Below, one piece after another: positions 17,965-27,849 of a DNA stretch of 64,000 bases. Source of the stretch: Silanimonas sp. (GTDB taxonomy: Bacteria; Pseudomonadota; Gammaproteobacteria; Xanthomonadales; Xanthomonadaceae); the NCBI RefSeq assembly GCF_027530345.1, contig NZ_JAPZQK010000022.1, positions 1-64,000 of the forward strand. The letters are read 5' to 3'. A program made the position numbers and the translations under genes. Every line of letters begins with the position of its first letter. Positions within the stretch are counted from its first letter, which is position 1. Under the pieces are notes generated by a model. That model was not told where the DNA came from and made no database searches. It saw only the letters and a program-made list of their open reading frames with translations.

Positions 17965-18696
17965 TCAGCTCGCCGCCTTGATCCGCGCGATCGCTTCGCG
18001 GTGCAGCTCCCTGCTGTGCTTCGGCAGCCGCTCGTAGCGCCGCAGGGCTTCGTCGCGCAGTTCACGCGCGGCGGTGAAGTCGCCCCAGACCTTCAGCCAC
18101 TCGGCGTAGTGGGCGGCGACTTCGAGGCTTTCGGTCTCGTCGAGCAGGGCGATGAAGGCGCTGCGCGCCTCGTCGCGGCGGTCCAGCGCGGCCAGCGCGC
18201 GGGCGTGGCTCAGCGGCACGTCGTTCTGGCGGAACGGCGGAGTGCGGGCGAGCAGGGCGTTGGTGATGTCGAGTGCGCGGGCAGCGGCCCCGGTCCACAG
18301 GCTGGCCTCGGCGACGCGAGCCTGCACGTCCGGGGCCTCGGGGTCGCGCGCGAGGGCCGCGTCGAACTGCTCCAGCGCCGCCGTCCACTGCTTCTGCGCC
18401 ACCAGGGCATCGCCGAGCGCGAGCCGGTTGCGCAGTGTGTCGGCCTGGTCCAGCGCGAGCTTGGCGTCCTGCAGTTCGCGGGTGGGCTGCAGCGCCTGCT
18501 TCACCGTGCGGACGGCCTGCCGCGCCCCGCGCGATTGCGACATCTCCGGCATCCAGATCGCAACGCAGTACACGAGGCTGCCGAGCAGCGGGAACATCAG
18601 CAGGATGAGCACCCAGTAGAGGCCCTGCCCGGTGCGGACGGCGTGGATCGCGAAGTAGATCGCGATGGCGAAGTGCAGGAGGGCGAGGAGGTGCAT
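17965..18696 (-). CDS. Membrane-anchored TPR-like protein of unknown function
   Basis: The 243-aa product starts with two hydrophobic segments (residues 1-20 and about 25-48, a phospholipase-D-nuclease-N-like hairpin ending in AIWMPEM). A helical region with degenerate tetratricopeptide repeats follows ([23 protein letters not shown], about 110-135). It probably sits in the inner membrane as a scaffold. The start at 18696 places the first membrane segment at the N-terminus. It converges on gshA with a 27-bp gap. No specific function can be given. Confidence 0.75.
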   Translation of the reverse strand: MHLLALLHFAIAIYFAIHAVRTGQGLYWVLILLMFPLLGSLVYCVAIWMPEMSQSRGARQAVRTVKQALQPTRELQDAKLALDQADTLRNRLALGDALVAQKQWTAALEQFDAALARDPEAPDVQARVAEASLWTGAAARALDITNALLARTPPFRQNDVPLSHARALAALDRRDEARSAFIALLDETESLEVAAHYAEWLKVWGDFTAARELRDEALRRYERLPKHSRELHREAIARIKAAS

Positions 18697-18773
18697 GGCG
18701 GGCGCCTTGCGGCGCGCTCGAGGGGCGGTGGGCGCATACTGTCGCCCCATTGCCGCACTGCCAAGCCACCACC

Positions 18774-19451
18774 ATGTCGAACGTGTTCACCGATGCCGAT
18801 GCCGAATCCCTGGCGCAGATGCTGGAGAAGCGCGCCATCCCCTTCGGTGGCATGAGCCTCGAGCAGCTGGATGGTTTCCTCTCCGGCGTCACGGTGTCGC
18901 CGGAAGCCATCGCGCAGGCCGACTGGATGCCGCGCGTGTGGGGCAAGGAGCCGCGCTGGGAAGGCGCGCGCGATCGCGACGAACACTACGCGCCGATCCT
19001 GCACCTCAAGGCCGCGGTCGAGCGCCGGGTGAAGCTGGGCGAAGAGGACTTCACCGACCAGGACATGCCCTTCATCTGGGTGCCGGAGGACGGCGAAGCG
19101 CCGCCAGCGGATGACATCCCGGTCGGCGCGGAATGGGCGGACGGCTTCCTCGAGGCCGTGGGCTTCCACGAGTTCGAGTGGGGCGAGTGGGAGGCCAAGG
19201 ACGAGTGGGTGACCGAGGCGCTCGACCTGATCCAGTCGCTGTCCGGCGGGGAAGACATTCAAGAGCCGGGCCACGAGGGCCGTCTGGCGATCGTTGGCCA
19301 GCTGCCGGCCGTGCTGCACGACCTGTACGCCGGTGGGCTCGAGCGCAAGACGCCGAAGCAGCCCGTCCGCAAGGACGCGACGCCGGGGCGCAACGACCCC
19401 TGCGCCTGCGGTTCGGGCAAGAAGTACAAGGCCTGCCACGGCAAGGGCTGA
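18774..19451 (+). CDS. YecA/UPF0149-family protein with C-terminal SEC-C zinc motif
   Basis: A 225-aa protein with an acidic UPF0149-type helical domain ([15 protein letters not shown] near the N-terminus and [14 protein letters not shown]). It ends in a SEC-C-type zinc knuckle, [19 protein letters not shown] (Cys-x-Cys-x8-Cys-His), like that at the end of SecA. Such proteins are proposed to contact ribosomes or SecA; the function is not established. No strong ribosome site precedes the chosen ATG. A terminator follows. Confidence 0.85.
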   Translation: MSNVFTDADAESLAQMLEKRAIPFGGMSLEQLDGFLSGVTVSPEAIAQADWMPRVWGKEPRWEGARDRDEHYAPILHLKAAVERRVKLGEEDFTDQDMPFIWVPEDGEAPPADDIPVGAEWADGFLEAVGFHEFEWGEWEAKDEWVTEALDLIQSLSGGEDIQEPGHEGRLAIVGQLPAVLHDLYAGGLERKTPKQPVRKDATPGRNDPCACGSGKKYKACHGKG

Positions 19452-19478
19452 GTCGGCGCTTTCGCCGAGTGGCAACGA

Positions 19479-19502
19479 AAGGGCCCGCTCGCGCGGGCCC
19501 TT
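19479..19502 (+). terminator. Probable intrinsic terminator between convergent genes
   Basis: AAGGGCCCGC (19479-19488) and GCGGGCCCTT (19493-19502) form a perfect 10-bp stem with loop TCGC. It lies 28 bp after the YecA-like gene and 53 bp after the convergent peptidase gene (read leftward), so it may serve both. The T tract is weak on either side. Confidence 0.7.
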
Positions 19503-19554
19503 CGCTTTCCTGCGGTTCGTGGCGGGACCGTAAGCGCCGGCCCCGCCCCGGTGC

Positions 19555-21717
19555 TTACTGCAGCCCGCGACGCTTCAGCAGGGCTTCGACTTCCGGGTCG
19601 CGGCCGGCGAAGGCGCGGTAGCTCTCCATCGGCTCGCGGGTGTTGCCCACCGAGAACACCTCGCGGCGCACGGCGTCGCCGTTCTCGCGGGTCAGGCCAC
19701 CGCGCTGCTGCAGCACCGAATACGCGTCGGCCGCCAGCACCTCCGCCCACAGGTAGGCGTAGTAGCCGGCCGAGTAGCCGCCGGCGAAGGTGTGCGCGAA
19801 GTAGGTGCTCTTGTAGCGCGGCGGGATGGCGTTGATGGCCAGGCCGTGGCGCTCCAGCGAGGCCTTCTCGAAGGCCTCGACGTCGGTCGGGATCTGGTCG
19901 GCGGGCAGGGTGTGCCAGTCGAGGTCGATCAGGGCCGAGGCGATGTACTCGGCCGAATCGAAGCCCTGGTTGAAGTCGCCGGCGTCGATCACCTTCTGCA
20001 TCAGCTCGGCCGGGATCGGCTCGCCGGTCTGGTGGTGCTTGGCGTAGTTGGCGAGCACCGCCGGATCGAGCGCGATGTCCTCGAGGAACTGCGAGGGGAA
20101 CTCGACGTAATCGCGCGACACGGCCGTGCCCGAGAGGCTCGGGTACTTGGTGTTGGCGAATAGGCCGTGCAGCGCGTGGCCGACTTCGTGCAGCAGGGTG
20201 GTGACCTCGCTGAAGCTCAGCAGGGTCGGCTGGCCGTCGGCGCCCTTGGTGATGTTCATCACGTTGACGACCACCGGCTTCTGGCCGAGCAGGGTGCTCT
20301 GCGCCACGTAGCTGCCCATCCACGCGCCGCCACGCTTGCTCGGGCGGGCGAAGTAGTCGGCGTAGAACAGGCCGATCGAGCTGCCGTCGGCGTCGAACAC
20401 TTCGTACGCCTTGACGTCCGGGTGGTAGACCGGCAGATCGGGGCGCGGCTTGAAGGTGACGCCGAACAGCTGGTTCATCGAATAGCCCATCGCATCGTTG
20501 AAGACGCGGTCGAGCTCGAAGTAGGGCGCCACTTCGGCGGCATCCAGCGCATAGCGCGCGGCGCGGACCTTCTCGGCGTAGTACTCCCAGTCCCAGGGCT
20601 GCACCGGGCCCTCGACGCCATCGGCCGCCATCACCTTGGCGATCTCGGCTTCCTCGGCCTGGGCATTGGCGACGACCTTCGGCACCAGATCGGTCAGGAT
20701 CTTGTAGGCCGCTTCCGGCGTCTTCGCCATCTGGTCGTCGAGCACGTAGGCGGCCCAGTTCGGGAAGCCGAGCAGGGCGGCCTTCTCGGCGCGCAGCTTG
20801 GCCAGTTCGAGCACGATGGGGCGGGTGTCGTTCTCGGCCTGCGTGCCGCGTTCGGCCGAAGCGCGCCACACGCGCTCGCGCAGGGCGCGGTCCTCGAGGC
20901 TCACCAGCGCCGGCTGGCGCGTGGTGTTCTGCAGGGTGATGGCCCACTTGCCGTCCTGGCCCATCGCCTTGGCGGCGGCCGCAGCGGCGGCGATCTCGCC
21001 TTCGGAGAAGCCCTTCAGGGCCTCGGCGCTGTCGACCACGACGGCATTGGCATTGGTGGCGGCCAGCAGCTTGTTGCTGAACTCGGTCGTCAGGCTGCTT
21101 TCGCGCGCGTTGATCTCGCGCAGGCGGGCCTTGCCGGCCTCGTCGAGTTCGGCGCCAGCGCGCACGAAGGCCTTGTACGAACGCTCGAGCAGACGGGCCG
21201 ACTCGGCGTCGAGGCCGAGCGTGTCGCGGGCGTCATGCAGCGACTTCACTCGGGCGAACAGCGGCCCGTCGAGGTAGATGCCGTCCTCGTGCGCGGCCAG
21301 CTTCGGCGCCATCTCGACCTGCACGGCCTGGATGGTCTCGTTGGTGTGGGCCGACGACAGCCCGAAGAACACCGCGGCCACGCGCTGCAGCACCGCGCCG
21401 CTCTTCTCCATCGCGACGATGGTGTTCTCGAAGGTCGCGGGCTCGGCGTTGTCGGCGATGGCGCGGATCTCGGCCGTGTGCTGCTTCATGCCCTCCTCGA
21501 AGGCCGGGCCGTAGTGCTCGTCCTTGATGGCGGCGAAATCCGGCGCGAGGTACTGCAGGGCGCTGGGCTGGAAGAAGGGGTTCGCGGCGTTCACCGCAGC
21601 GGCTTCGGCCGGTGCGGCCTCGGCGGCCGGCGCTTCGGCGGGCTTGTTGCAGGCGGTGGCGGCGAGGGCGGCGGCGACGATCATGGCGAGTCGGCTCGGG
21701 GCAAGGCGGGTCTTCAC
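19555..21717 (-). CDS. dcp: M3-family metallopeptidase (peptidyl-dipeptidase Dcp type), lipoprotein
   Basis: A 720-aa zinc peptidase that removes dipeptides or cleaves short oligopeptides. The start is probably the GTG at 21717, which gives a lipoprotein signal ending LAATAC; an ATG at 21684 would remove its charged N-region. An Ala/Glu/Pro linker follows, then the M3 fold with zinc site HEVGH at residues 510-514 and a Glu ligand about 25 residues later (YVEFPSQ). Xanthomonadales commonly carry lipoprotein Dcp enzymes of this kind. It is divergent from ppc. Confidence 0.9.
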   Translation of the reverse strand: MKTRLAPSRLAMIVAAALAATACNKPAEAPAAEAAPAEAAAVNAANPFFQPSALQYLAPDFAAIKDEHYGPAFEEGMKQHTAEIRAIADNAEPATFENTIVAMEKSGAVLQRVAAVFFGLSSAHTNETIQAVQVEMAPKLAAHEDGIYLDGPLFARVKSLHDARDTLGLDAESARLLERSYKAFVRAGAELDEAGKARLREINARESSLTTEFSNKLLAATNANAVVVDSAEALKGFSEGEIAAAAAAAKAMGQDGKWAITLQNTTRQPALVSLEDRALRERVWRASAERGTQAENDTRPIVLELAKLRAEKAALLGFPNWAAYVLDDQMAKTPEAAYKILTDLVPKVVANAQAEEAEIAKVMAADGVEGPVQPWDWEYYAEKVRAARYALDAAEVAPYFELDRVFNDAMGYSMNQLFGVTFKPRPDLPVYHPDVKAYEVFDADGSSIGLFYADYFARPSKRGGAWMGSYVAQSTLLGQKPVVVNVMNITKGADGQPTLLSFSEVTTLLHEVGHALHGLFANTKYPSLSGTAVSRDYVEFPSQFLEDIALDPAVLANYAKHHQTGEPIPAELMQKVIDAGDFNQGFDSAEYIASALIDLDWHTLPADQIPTDVEAFEKASLERHGLAINAIPPRYKSTYFAHTFAGGYSAGYYAYLWAEVLAADAYSVLQQRGGLTRENGDAVRREVFSVGNTREPMESYRAFAGRDPEVEALLKRRGLQ

Positions 21718-21885
21718 GGATTCTGGCTCGGTGGAACGGACAGGGACGGCGAGGATACCGGTGGGGTGTCCCGGGCCCGTAGCCCGTTGGTCATGCCTCA
21801 GCTCATGCCGACCGGCGATGAGGCGGGCCCCGCTGCACACGTATTCACGGGCGCAAACGACGCCTTCACGCGGTAGATTCCGGAC

Positions 21886-24639
21886 ATGAACAGCCCTGAT
21901 CCCCGCACCGCCGGCGCGACCGCCCCCCGCCTCCGCGACATCGATTTTCCGCCCACCGACGCCCGCCTGCGCGAGGACGTGGGCCGCCTCGGCAGCCTGG
22001 TGGGCGAGATCCTCGCCGAGCAGGGGGGCGAGGGCTTCCTCGAACGCGTCGAACGCGTGCGCCGCGCGGCCATCCGCCGCCGCGAGGACGCCGCCCCGCT
22101 GGCCGACCTGCAGGCCGAGCTGGGCGCCCTGCCGCCCGAGCAGCACGCCGACCTGGTGCGCGCCTTCGCCCTGTATTTCTCGGCGGTGAACCTGGCCGAG
22201 CGCGTGCACCGCATCCGTCGTCGGCGCGACTACCAGCGCCACGGCGGGGGCGCGCAGCCCGGCGGGCTGCAGGACGCCTTGCAGCGCCTGAAAGACGAAG
22301 GCATCGGGCTGGACGAGGTGCTGGCCCTGCTGCCGGCGCTGCGCATCGAGCCGGTGCTCACGGCGCATCCGACCGAGGCCGTGCGCCGTGCGCTGCTCGA
22401 TAAAGAGGCCGTCATTGCGCAGGCACTGATCGCCGATATCGACGGCACGCGCACGCCGGCGGAAGCCCGCGCCGATCGCGAGGTGATCCGCACCGCGCTC
22501 ACCGCCGGCTGGCAGACCGAAAGCGCGGCGCCGGAGAAGCCCACGGTGGCCGACGAGTCGGCCCAGGTCGGCTACTACCTTGGCGACCCGCTGTACCGCG
22601 TGCTGCCCGTGTTCTTCGAGGCCTTCGAAGTGGCGTTCGAAGCGGTGTACGGCCGCGTGCCGGAGCTGCCGGCCCTGCTGCGATTCGCCACCTGGGTGGG
22701 CGGCGACATGGACGGCAACCCGGCGGTGGGCGCCGAGACCATCGCCACGACCCAGCACCAGCAGCGCCAGCGCGTGCTGTCGGCCTACGTGGGCGACATC
22801 GAGCATTTGAAGGCGATGCTGACGCAGTCGCGCACCCGCGTGGCCTTCAGCGCCGGCTTCGAGGCGCGGCTCGAGGAGTACGCGGCGCGCTGGCCGCAGG
22901 CCCTGCAGTACGAGGACACGCCCTACCGCGCCTTCCTTGGCCTCGTGCAGGCGCGCCTGACCGCCACGCGCGAGGACCGCCTCACTGGTTATCCCGACGC
23001 CGCCGCCCTCGATGCCGACCTCGCTCTCGTGGAGGACAGCCTGCTCGGCAGCCGCGGCGAGCACGCCGGTGTGTTCGCGCTGCGTCGCGTGCGCCGTCGC
23101 GTGGCCGCCTTGGGCTTCCACCTCGCTGCGCTCGATCTCCGCCAGCACGCCGACGTGCACCGGCAAGCCATCGCCGAATGGCTCGGCGAGCCCGGCTTCG
23201 TCGACCGCGACCGCGCCGCCCGCGTCGATCGCCTGCACGCGGCGCTGGATGAAGCGCTGCCGGTGGTCGAGCCCGGCCAACCGCTGCCCGCCCGCGCGCT
23301 GCCGAAGGAGGCACCGGCCGCGCTGCGCATGCGCCATGTGTTCCGCGCGGTGATCGAAGGTCGCGCACGCTACGGTGCGAGCGCCTTCGGCCTGTACATC
23401 GTCAGCATGAGCCGCAGCGCCGAGGACGCGCTGGCGGTGCTGGCGCTGGCGCGCTGGTCGGGGCTGGTGGATACGCGCGGCCGCGTGCCGCTCGACGTGG
23501 CGCCGCTGTTCGAAACCGTCGACGACCTTGCCGCCGCGCCGGACACGCTGCGCGACCTGCTCGCCGACCCGCGCTGGCGCGCCCACCTGAGGGCCCGCGG
23601 CGACCTGCAGTGGGTGATGCTGGGCTACAGCGACAGCGCGAAGGACGGCGGCCTGATGGCGGCACGCTGGGCGCTGCAGCGGGCGCAGGTGCGCCTGGGC
23701 GAGGTGGCCGCCGAGTTCGGCGTGAAGCTGCGCTTCTTCCACGGCCGCGGCGGCTCCGTCTCGCGCGGTGGGACGCGTACGGAGCGCGCCGTGATCGCCG
23801 GCCCGCGCGGCTCGGTGGGCGGCGTGTTGCGCCTCACCGAGCAGGGTGAGGTGATCCACCGAAAGTACGGGCTGCGCGCGCTCGCGCTGCGCAACCTCGA
23901 GCAGGCCACCGCCGCCGTGCTGCGCGCCACCCTGGCGCCGCGCGCGCCGGAGCCTCGCGAGGCCGCGTGGCGCGAGATCGCCGACCACCTGTCCGAGGTT
24001 TCGCGCGCCGCCTACCGTGAGCTGGTCTACGAACGCCCCGACTTCGTCGACTACTTCCGCGACGCCACGCCCATCGACGTGATCGAGCGCCTGAACATCG
24101 GTTCGCGTCCGAGCAAGCGCGGTGCGGGGCTCGATGGCCTGCGCGCCATCCCGTGGGTGTTCGGCTGGAGCCAGAACCGCAGCAACCTCACTGCGTGGTA
24201 CGGCGTCGGTCGCGCCCTGCAGTCCGCGCGCGAGCGCTTCGGCGACGCGGCGCTGGTCGAGATGGCGCGCGACTGGCCGTTCTTCGACACCGTGCTCGAT
24301 GACCTCGAGATGATCCTCGCCAAGACCGAGCTGGGCATCTTCGAGGCCTACTCGCAGCTGGCGGGTGAGCGCCACGCGCGCTACTTCGCCGATATCGACG
24401 CCGAATTCGAGCGCACAGTACAGGGCGTCGAAGCCCTTCGCGGCGCGGCCCTGCTGGCCGGCGACGCGCGGCTGGCGCGCTCGATCCGGCTGCGGAATCC
24501 GTACGTGGACCCGATCAGCCTGCTGCAGGTCGAACTGTTGCGCGACTGGCGCGCCGCGGGACGGCCCGACGACGCCCGTTTCCGCGCGCTGGCGGCCACG
24601 GTGAACGGCATCGCTGCCGGGGTGCAGAATACGGGCTAG
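21886..24639 (+). CDS. ppc: Phosphoenolpyruvate carboxylase
   Basis: A 917-aa anaplerotic enzyme that makes oxaloacetate from phosphoenolpyruvate and bicarbonate. Catalytic His is at about residue 161 in VLTAHPTEA. The second signature is FFHGRGGSVSRGG, with QWVMLGYSDSAKDGG just before it, and the C-terminus reads NGIAAGVQNTG as in the family. Length matches bacterial Ppc. The ATG at 21886 is in a 168-bp divergent promoter region shared with the peptidase. Confidence 0.97.
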   Translation: MNSPDPRTAGATAPRLRDIDFPPTDARLREDVGRLGSLVGEILAEQGGEGFLERVERVRRAAIRRREDAAPLADLQAELGALPPEQHADLVRAFALYFSAVNLAERVHRIRRRRDYQRHGGGAQPGGLQDALQRLKDEGIGLDEVLALLPALRIEPVLTAHPTEAVRRALLDKEAVIAQALIADIDGTRTPAEARADREVIRTALTAGWQTESAAPEKPTVADESAQVGYYLGDPLYRVLPVFFEAFEVAFEAVYGRVPELPALLRFATWVGGDMDGNPAVGAETIATTQHQQRQRVLSAYVGDIEHLKAMLTQSRTRVAFSAGFEARLEEYAARWPQALQYEDTPYRAFLGLVQARLTATREDRLTGYPDAAALDADLALVEDSLLGSRGEHAGVFALRRVRRRVAALGFHLAALDLRQHADVHRQAIAEWLGEPGFVDRDRAARVDRLHAALDEALPVVEPGQPLPARALPKEAPAALRMRHVFRAVIEGRARYGASAFGLYIVSMSRSAEDALAVLALARWSGLVDTRGRVPLDVAPLFETVDDLAAAPDTLRDLLADPRWRAHLRARGDLQWVMLGYSDSAKDGGLMAARWALQRAQVRLGEVAAEFGVKLRFFHGRGGSVSRGGTRTERAVIAGPRGSVGGVLRLTEQGEVIHRKYGLRALALRNLEQATAAVLRATLAPRAPEPREAAWREIADHLSEVSRAAYRELVYERPDFVDYFRDATPIDVIERLNIGSRPSKRGAGLDGLRAIPWVFGWSQNRSNLTAWYGVGRALQSARERFGDAALVEMARDWPFFDTVLDDLEMILAKTELGIFEAYSQLAGERHARYFADIDAEFERTVQGVEALRGAALLAGDARLARSIRLRNPYVDPISLLQVELLRDWRAAGRPDDARFRALAATVNGIAAGVQNTG

Positions 24640-24657
24640 TCGGGAGGGGGCCGCAGC

Positions 24658-26288
24658 ATGACGCGAGGCTGGAGGGCGATCGCGGTCGCGATGATGCTGG
24701 TGCTGGCATGGGCCTTGGCGGGCGGCATCGCTGTCGCGCAGGCCGCGGCCTCCGGGCCGAGCGTGGAGCGCCTGCAGGGCAGGCCCTTCGACATCAATCT
24801 CAACTGCCGCCGCCCGCCCCCGCCGGATGCGCAGGTCGTCCGCATCGATCCCCCGGCCGAGGGTTGGCCAGCGTGGTCGCAGTCGGTGCTCGTGCTCGAA
24901 ACACCGCCGGGGCTCGTGACGATCCAGCGCGGGGGCCAGGCGCGCTGTGGACTGAGCTTCGACACCCGCAGCAGCGACACCCGGTTCCGTTCCGGCGTCG
25001 GCGCGACGCTGGCACCCGCACCCGGCTCGCGCGAACCCATCATCGTGACCGCGCCGCCCACCGGCGGCTTTGGTTGGCCGATCACCGTCCGCTACGGCGA
25101 TCCGGCGCCCCTGCAGCGCGAGGACACCTTGCGCTTCGCCATTCGGGTGGGTGGCGTCGCCATCCTCCTTGCCATGCTGTTGTCCTCGCTGCTGATCGCC
25201 GCCAACGCCCGCGATCGCGTCGCCGCGCTTTTCGCGCTCTCGACGGCGTCGTTCTCCCTGTTGGCGGCGTTGCGAAGCGGCTTGGCGGCCTGGCCGCGGC
25301 CCTGGCTTCCGAATCCGGAGCTTTCCCAGCTGGCGATCGAAGTGCTGCCTGCGGTCGTCGCCGGTGGGACGTGGTACGTCGCGGTGGTCTACACGCGCTG
25401 CGATCGCGTCCTGCCCGCCATCCACCGCACACGGCACTGGGGTTTCCTCATTGGTGCCCTGCTGACGGTCTGGATCCTGCTGCCGCTCCCGGGATCCACG
25501 GTGTTCGATCTATGGCGTCCTGCCAGCGTGGCGATCTTCGCCGCGGCTGCGGTCATCGGTGCGATGACGTGGGCCCGCGGCCAGGCCGGGGGCAAGGCAC
25601 TGCTCGTCGCGGTCACGCCTGTCCTCGTGGTCTACGCCATGCTGATGGTTCAGATGCTGCCGGCTTGGAGCCCTGAAAGCCTGCTGCTGAGCCAGGCCTG
25701 GTACACGGTGGCCATGACGATCGCCATGTCGCTGCGCATGGGCGCCCTGCGACGCCAGCGCGACCGACTCCAGGTGCTGGCCGAGCGGGACCCGCTGACG
25801 AACCTCCCCAACCGCCGTGCGATGGCGGCGACGCTTCCGCGACGCATCGACGAGGCGAAGGCCCAGGGCCGTTCCATCGCCGTGGTTTTCGTCGATTCGA
25901 TCGCTTCAAGTCCATCAACGATTCGCTGGGCCACGCCGTGGGCGACGAGGTCCTCGCCGAGGTGGCACGCAGGCTCTCCTCGATGCTTCGCGGTGGCGAT
26001 CTGGCTTCGAGGCACGGCGGCGAGGAGTTCGTCCTGATGCTGGCCGGCGCGTCGGCCGTGCAAGCCATGGGGCTCGGCGAGCGATTGCGCCGCGCCATCG
26101 CCGATTCGCCGGTCGAGACACGCAACGGCCCGCTTGCGGTGACCGCCAGTTTCGGCGTGGGCGTGCTGCAGCCGGACGATCCGGGCGGCACGGCCGGTGC
26201 GGCGGCGTTGCTGTCCCGCGCCGATGCCGCGATGTATCGGGCGAAACAGGCGGGCCGCAACCGGGTGGTGGGCCCGGAGCCGGCGTAA
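24658..26288 (+). pseudogene. 7TM GGDEF diguanylate cyclase interrupted by a one-base deletion
   Basis: The first frame (24658 on) encodes a signal peptide, a periplasmic sensor domain with four visible Cys, seven membrane segments (about residues 160-360) and the beginning of a GGDEF domain (ERDPLTNLPNRRAMAA). Then VVFVD runs into missense and stops at 26037. From 25899 another frame continues perfectly: DRFKSINDSLGHAVGDE, the catalytic RHGGEEFVLML, and on to a stop at 26288. Restoring one base after 25896 rebuilds the usual VD-x-DRFK. The gene would otherwise make cyclic di-GMP. It may be a real pseudogene or an assembly error. Confidence 0.85.
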
Positions 26289-26295
26289 CCCAGCC

Positions 26296-27159
26296 TCAGG
26301 ACTTCCGCGCGCGTCCGGCCACGGCCACGCCGATGAGGATCACCGCGCCGCCGGCCAGCATCGCCGGCGTGATCGCCTCCTTCAGCAACAGCGCGCCCCA
26401 GGCCACGCCGAAGACCGGCGCGATGTAGGTGACCATCGTCGCCTTGGTCGAGCCGATGCGGGCGATCAGGCCGAAATAGATCAGGTAGGCGATGCCCGTA
26501 CAGGCCACGCCGAGGAACACCACGCAGGCCAGCGCCGTCCACGACGGGAACGCGGCGGGCCATTCGGCCAGCGCCGGACCGAGCAGCCACAGGCTGGCCA
26601 GCAACTGGCTGCCGAAGGCGAGGCCGAGCGGCGTGACGCCAGCGAAGCCGGTCCGCGCGTAATGCGCGGCGTGGCCGTAGCAGGCGGTCGCGGCGAGCCC
26701 GGCGAGGATCGGCAGCAGGGCCGCGCTGCCGATGTCGTTCAACTTCCCGGCGACGAGCACGCCGACACCGACGAAGCCGAGCGCGAGACCCGCCCACAGC
26801 TGCCGCCCGGCGGCGAGGCCGAAGAACAGGGTCCCGATCACCGCCCCCCACAGGGGCGTCGTGGCATTCAGCAAGGCACCGTAACCGGCGCTCAGGTGGA
26901 TCGTCGCCCAGGTGAGCAGCAGGAAGGGCGCGGCGGTGTTGGTGAACGCCATCAGCGTCATCGCGCCCCAGCGACCGGACAGCGGCGGCGACTCCCGGCG
27001 CACGGCCAGCAGTGCACCCAGGAAAACGGCCGCCACCGTCACCCGCATCCACGCCAGCGGCGCGGCGCCGAGTTCCGGCCCGGCGATGCGCATGAACAGG
27101 AAGGAGCTGCCCCAGAGGCCGGCCAGCAGGACGAGCAGGGCGAGATCGCGGGGACTCAT
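26296..27159 (-). CDS. DMT-superfamily transporter (EamA repeats)
   Basis: A 287-aa protein with about ten membrane segments in two EamA repeats. The N-terminal ALLVLLAGLWGSSFLFMRIA and the second-half LGVACTGIAYLIYFGLI are typical of drug/metabolite transporters. It is probably an exporter of small metabolites or amino acids; the substrate is unknown. It converges on the broken cyclase (7-bp gap) and is divergent from the zinc-type operon across the Zur-like site at 27231. Confidence 0.85.
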   Translation of the reverse strand: MSPRDLALLVLLAGLWGSSFLFMRIAGPELGAAPLAWMRVTVAAVFLGALLAVRRESPPLSGRWGAMTLMAFTNTAAPFLLLTWATIHLSAGYGALLNATTPLWGAVIGTLFFGLAAGRQLWAGLALGFVGVGVLVAGKLNDIGSAALLPILAGLAATACYGHAAHYARTGFAGVTPLGLAFGSQLLASLWLLGPALAEWPAAFPSWTALACVVFLGVACTGIAYLIYFGLIARIGSTKATMVTYIAPVFGVAWGALLLKEAITPAMLAGGAVILIGVAVAGRARKS

Positions 27160-27230
27160 GGTTTCGCCGGTGTCGGGAGGCCGCGGAGTATGGCAGCGGC
27201 GGCGGATTCATCCGGCGCTGAAGCGGGAAC

Positions 27231-27243
27231 GTTATTGTGTAAC
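27231..27243 (+). promoter_or_regulatory. Zur-box-like palindrome before the ZrgA-type operon
   Basis: GTTATTGTGTAAC lies 21 bp before the start at 27265. It matches the inner part of the proteobacterial Zur box (GTTATANTATAAC) at all but two defined positions. Its outer arms are not conserved, so the assignment is weaker than for the site at 38472. Zur is the zinc-responsive repressor. The role is inferred from sequence and the downstream genes. Confidence 0.5.
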
Positions 27244-27264
27244 CCCCTTGCTCCGGAGCCTGCC

Positions 27265-27849
27265 ATGACCGTTCGTCCGCTCTGTATCGCGCTGTTCGCC
27301 GCGCTTGCCGTTCCGTCGTTCGTGGCCGCGCAGGCCCAGCATGCCCACGTCCACGGGCAGGCCTTCGTCGACGTGGCGGTGGACGCGGGCGTTGTCGAGA
27401 TCAACCTGCGTGCGACCGCCCAGGACCTCGTCGGTTTCGAGCGCGACGCGGCGACGCCCGAGGAAGAGGCCCAGGTCCTCGCTGCGCGCAAGGCCGTCCT
27501 CGACCATGCGCGCCTGTGGCAGTTCAACGCGGCGGCCCGCTGCGTGGCCGAAGGGCCGGTGCTGGAGGTGCCGGGGGCCGGCGAGGCGCACGACCACGAC
27601 CACAGCCACGACCACGACCACGACCACGATCACGATCACGATCACGATCACGATCACGTCGCGCATTCGGACTGGACGGTGCGTTACCGCTTCCGTTGCG
27701 CGGCGCCCGAGGCCCTGCGTGCGATCGACAGCGGGATGTTCGCGGTGTTCCCCTCGTTGCAGTCGGCGACCGTGCAGGTGCTCGACGCGACCGGTGCGCG
27801 CGAAGAGACGCTGACCGCCTCGGCGAATCGCCTCGCGCTGGCGCAATGA
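27265..27849 (+). CDS. zrgA: ZrgA-type zinc uptake protein (DUF2796), His-rich
   Basis: A 194-aa periplasmic protein with a signal peptide ending near FVAAQA, then the metal-type motif HAHVHGQAFVDVAV that opens DUF2796 proteins. A central loop is a near-pure His-Asp repeat (about residues 110-130). Homologues in Vibrio (ZrgA) form part of a zinc-acquisition ABC system. Here it heads an operon with an ABC ATPase and an FtsX-type permease and has a Zur-like box in its promoter. The start at 27265 gives the signal peptide; its stop overlaps the next start (ATGA). Confidence 0.85.
   Translation: MTVRPLCIALFAALAVPSFVAAQAQHAHVHGQAFVDVAVDAGVVEINLRATAQDLVGFERDAATPEEEAQVLAARKAVLDHARLWQFNAAARCVAEGPVLEVPGAGEAHDHDHSHDHDHDHDHDHDHDHDHVAHSDWTVRYRFRCAAPEALRAIDSGMFAVFPSLQSATVQVLDATGAREETLTASANRLALAQ
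27625..27654 (+). repeat. Perfect (CACGAT)x5 hexamer tract inside the His-Asp loop
   Basis: Within the His-Asp loop of the ZrgA-type protein the Asp codon switches from GAC to GAT. The last part is five identical CACGAT hexamers in a row. Identical synonymous codons suggest recent tandem expansion by slippage, in steps of two residues that keep the frame. Confidence 0.85.

Noticed and set aside
19555-25437. A continuous leftward open frame of about 1960 codons
   Set aside because: Only its last 720 codons encode a protein (the M3 peptidase). The rest runs antisense through ppc and the cyclase and has no recognisable domains.
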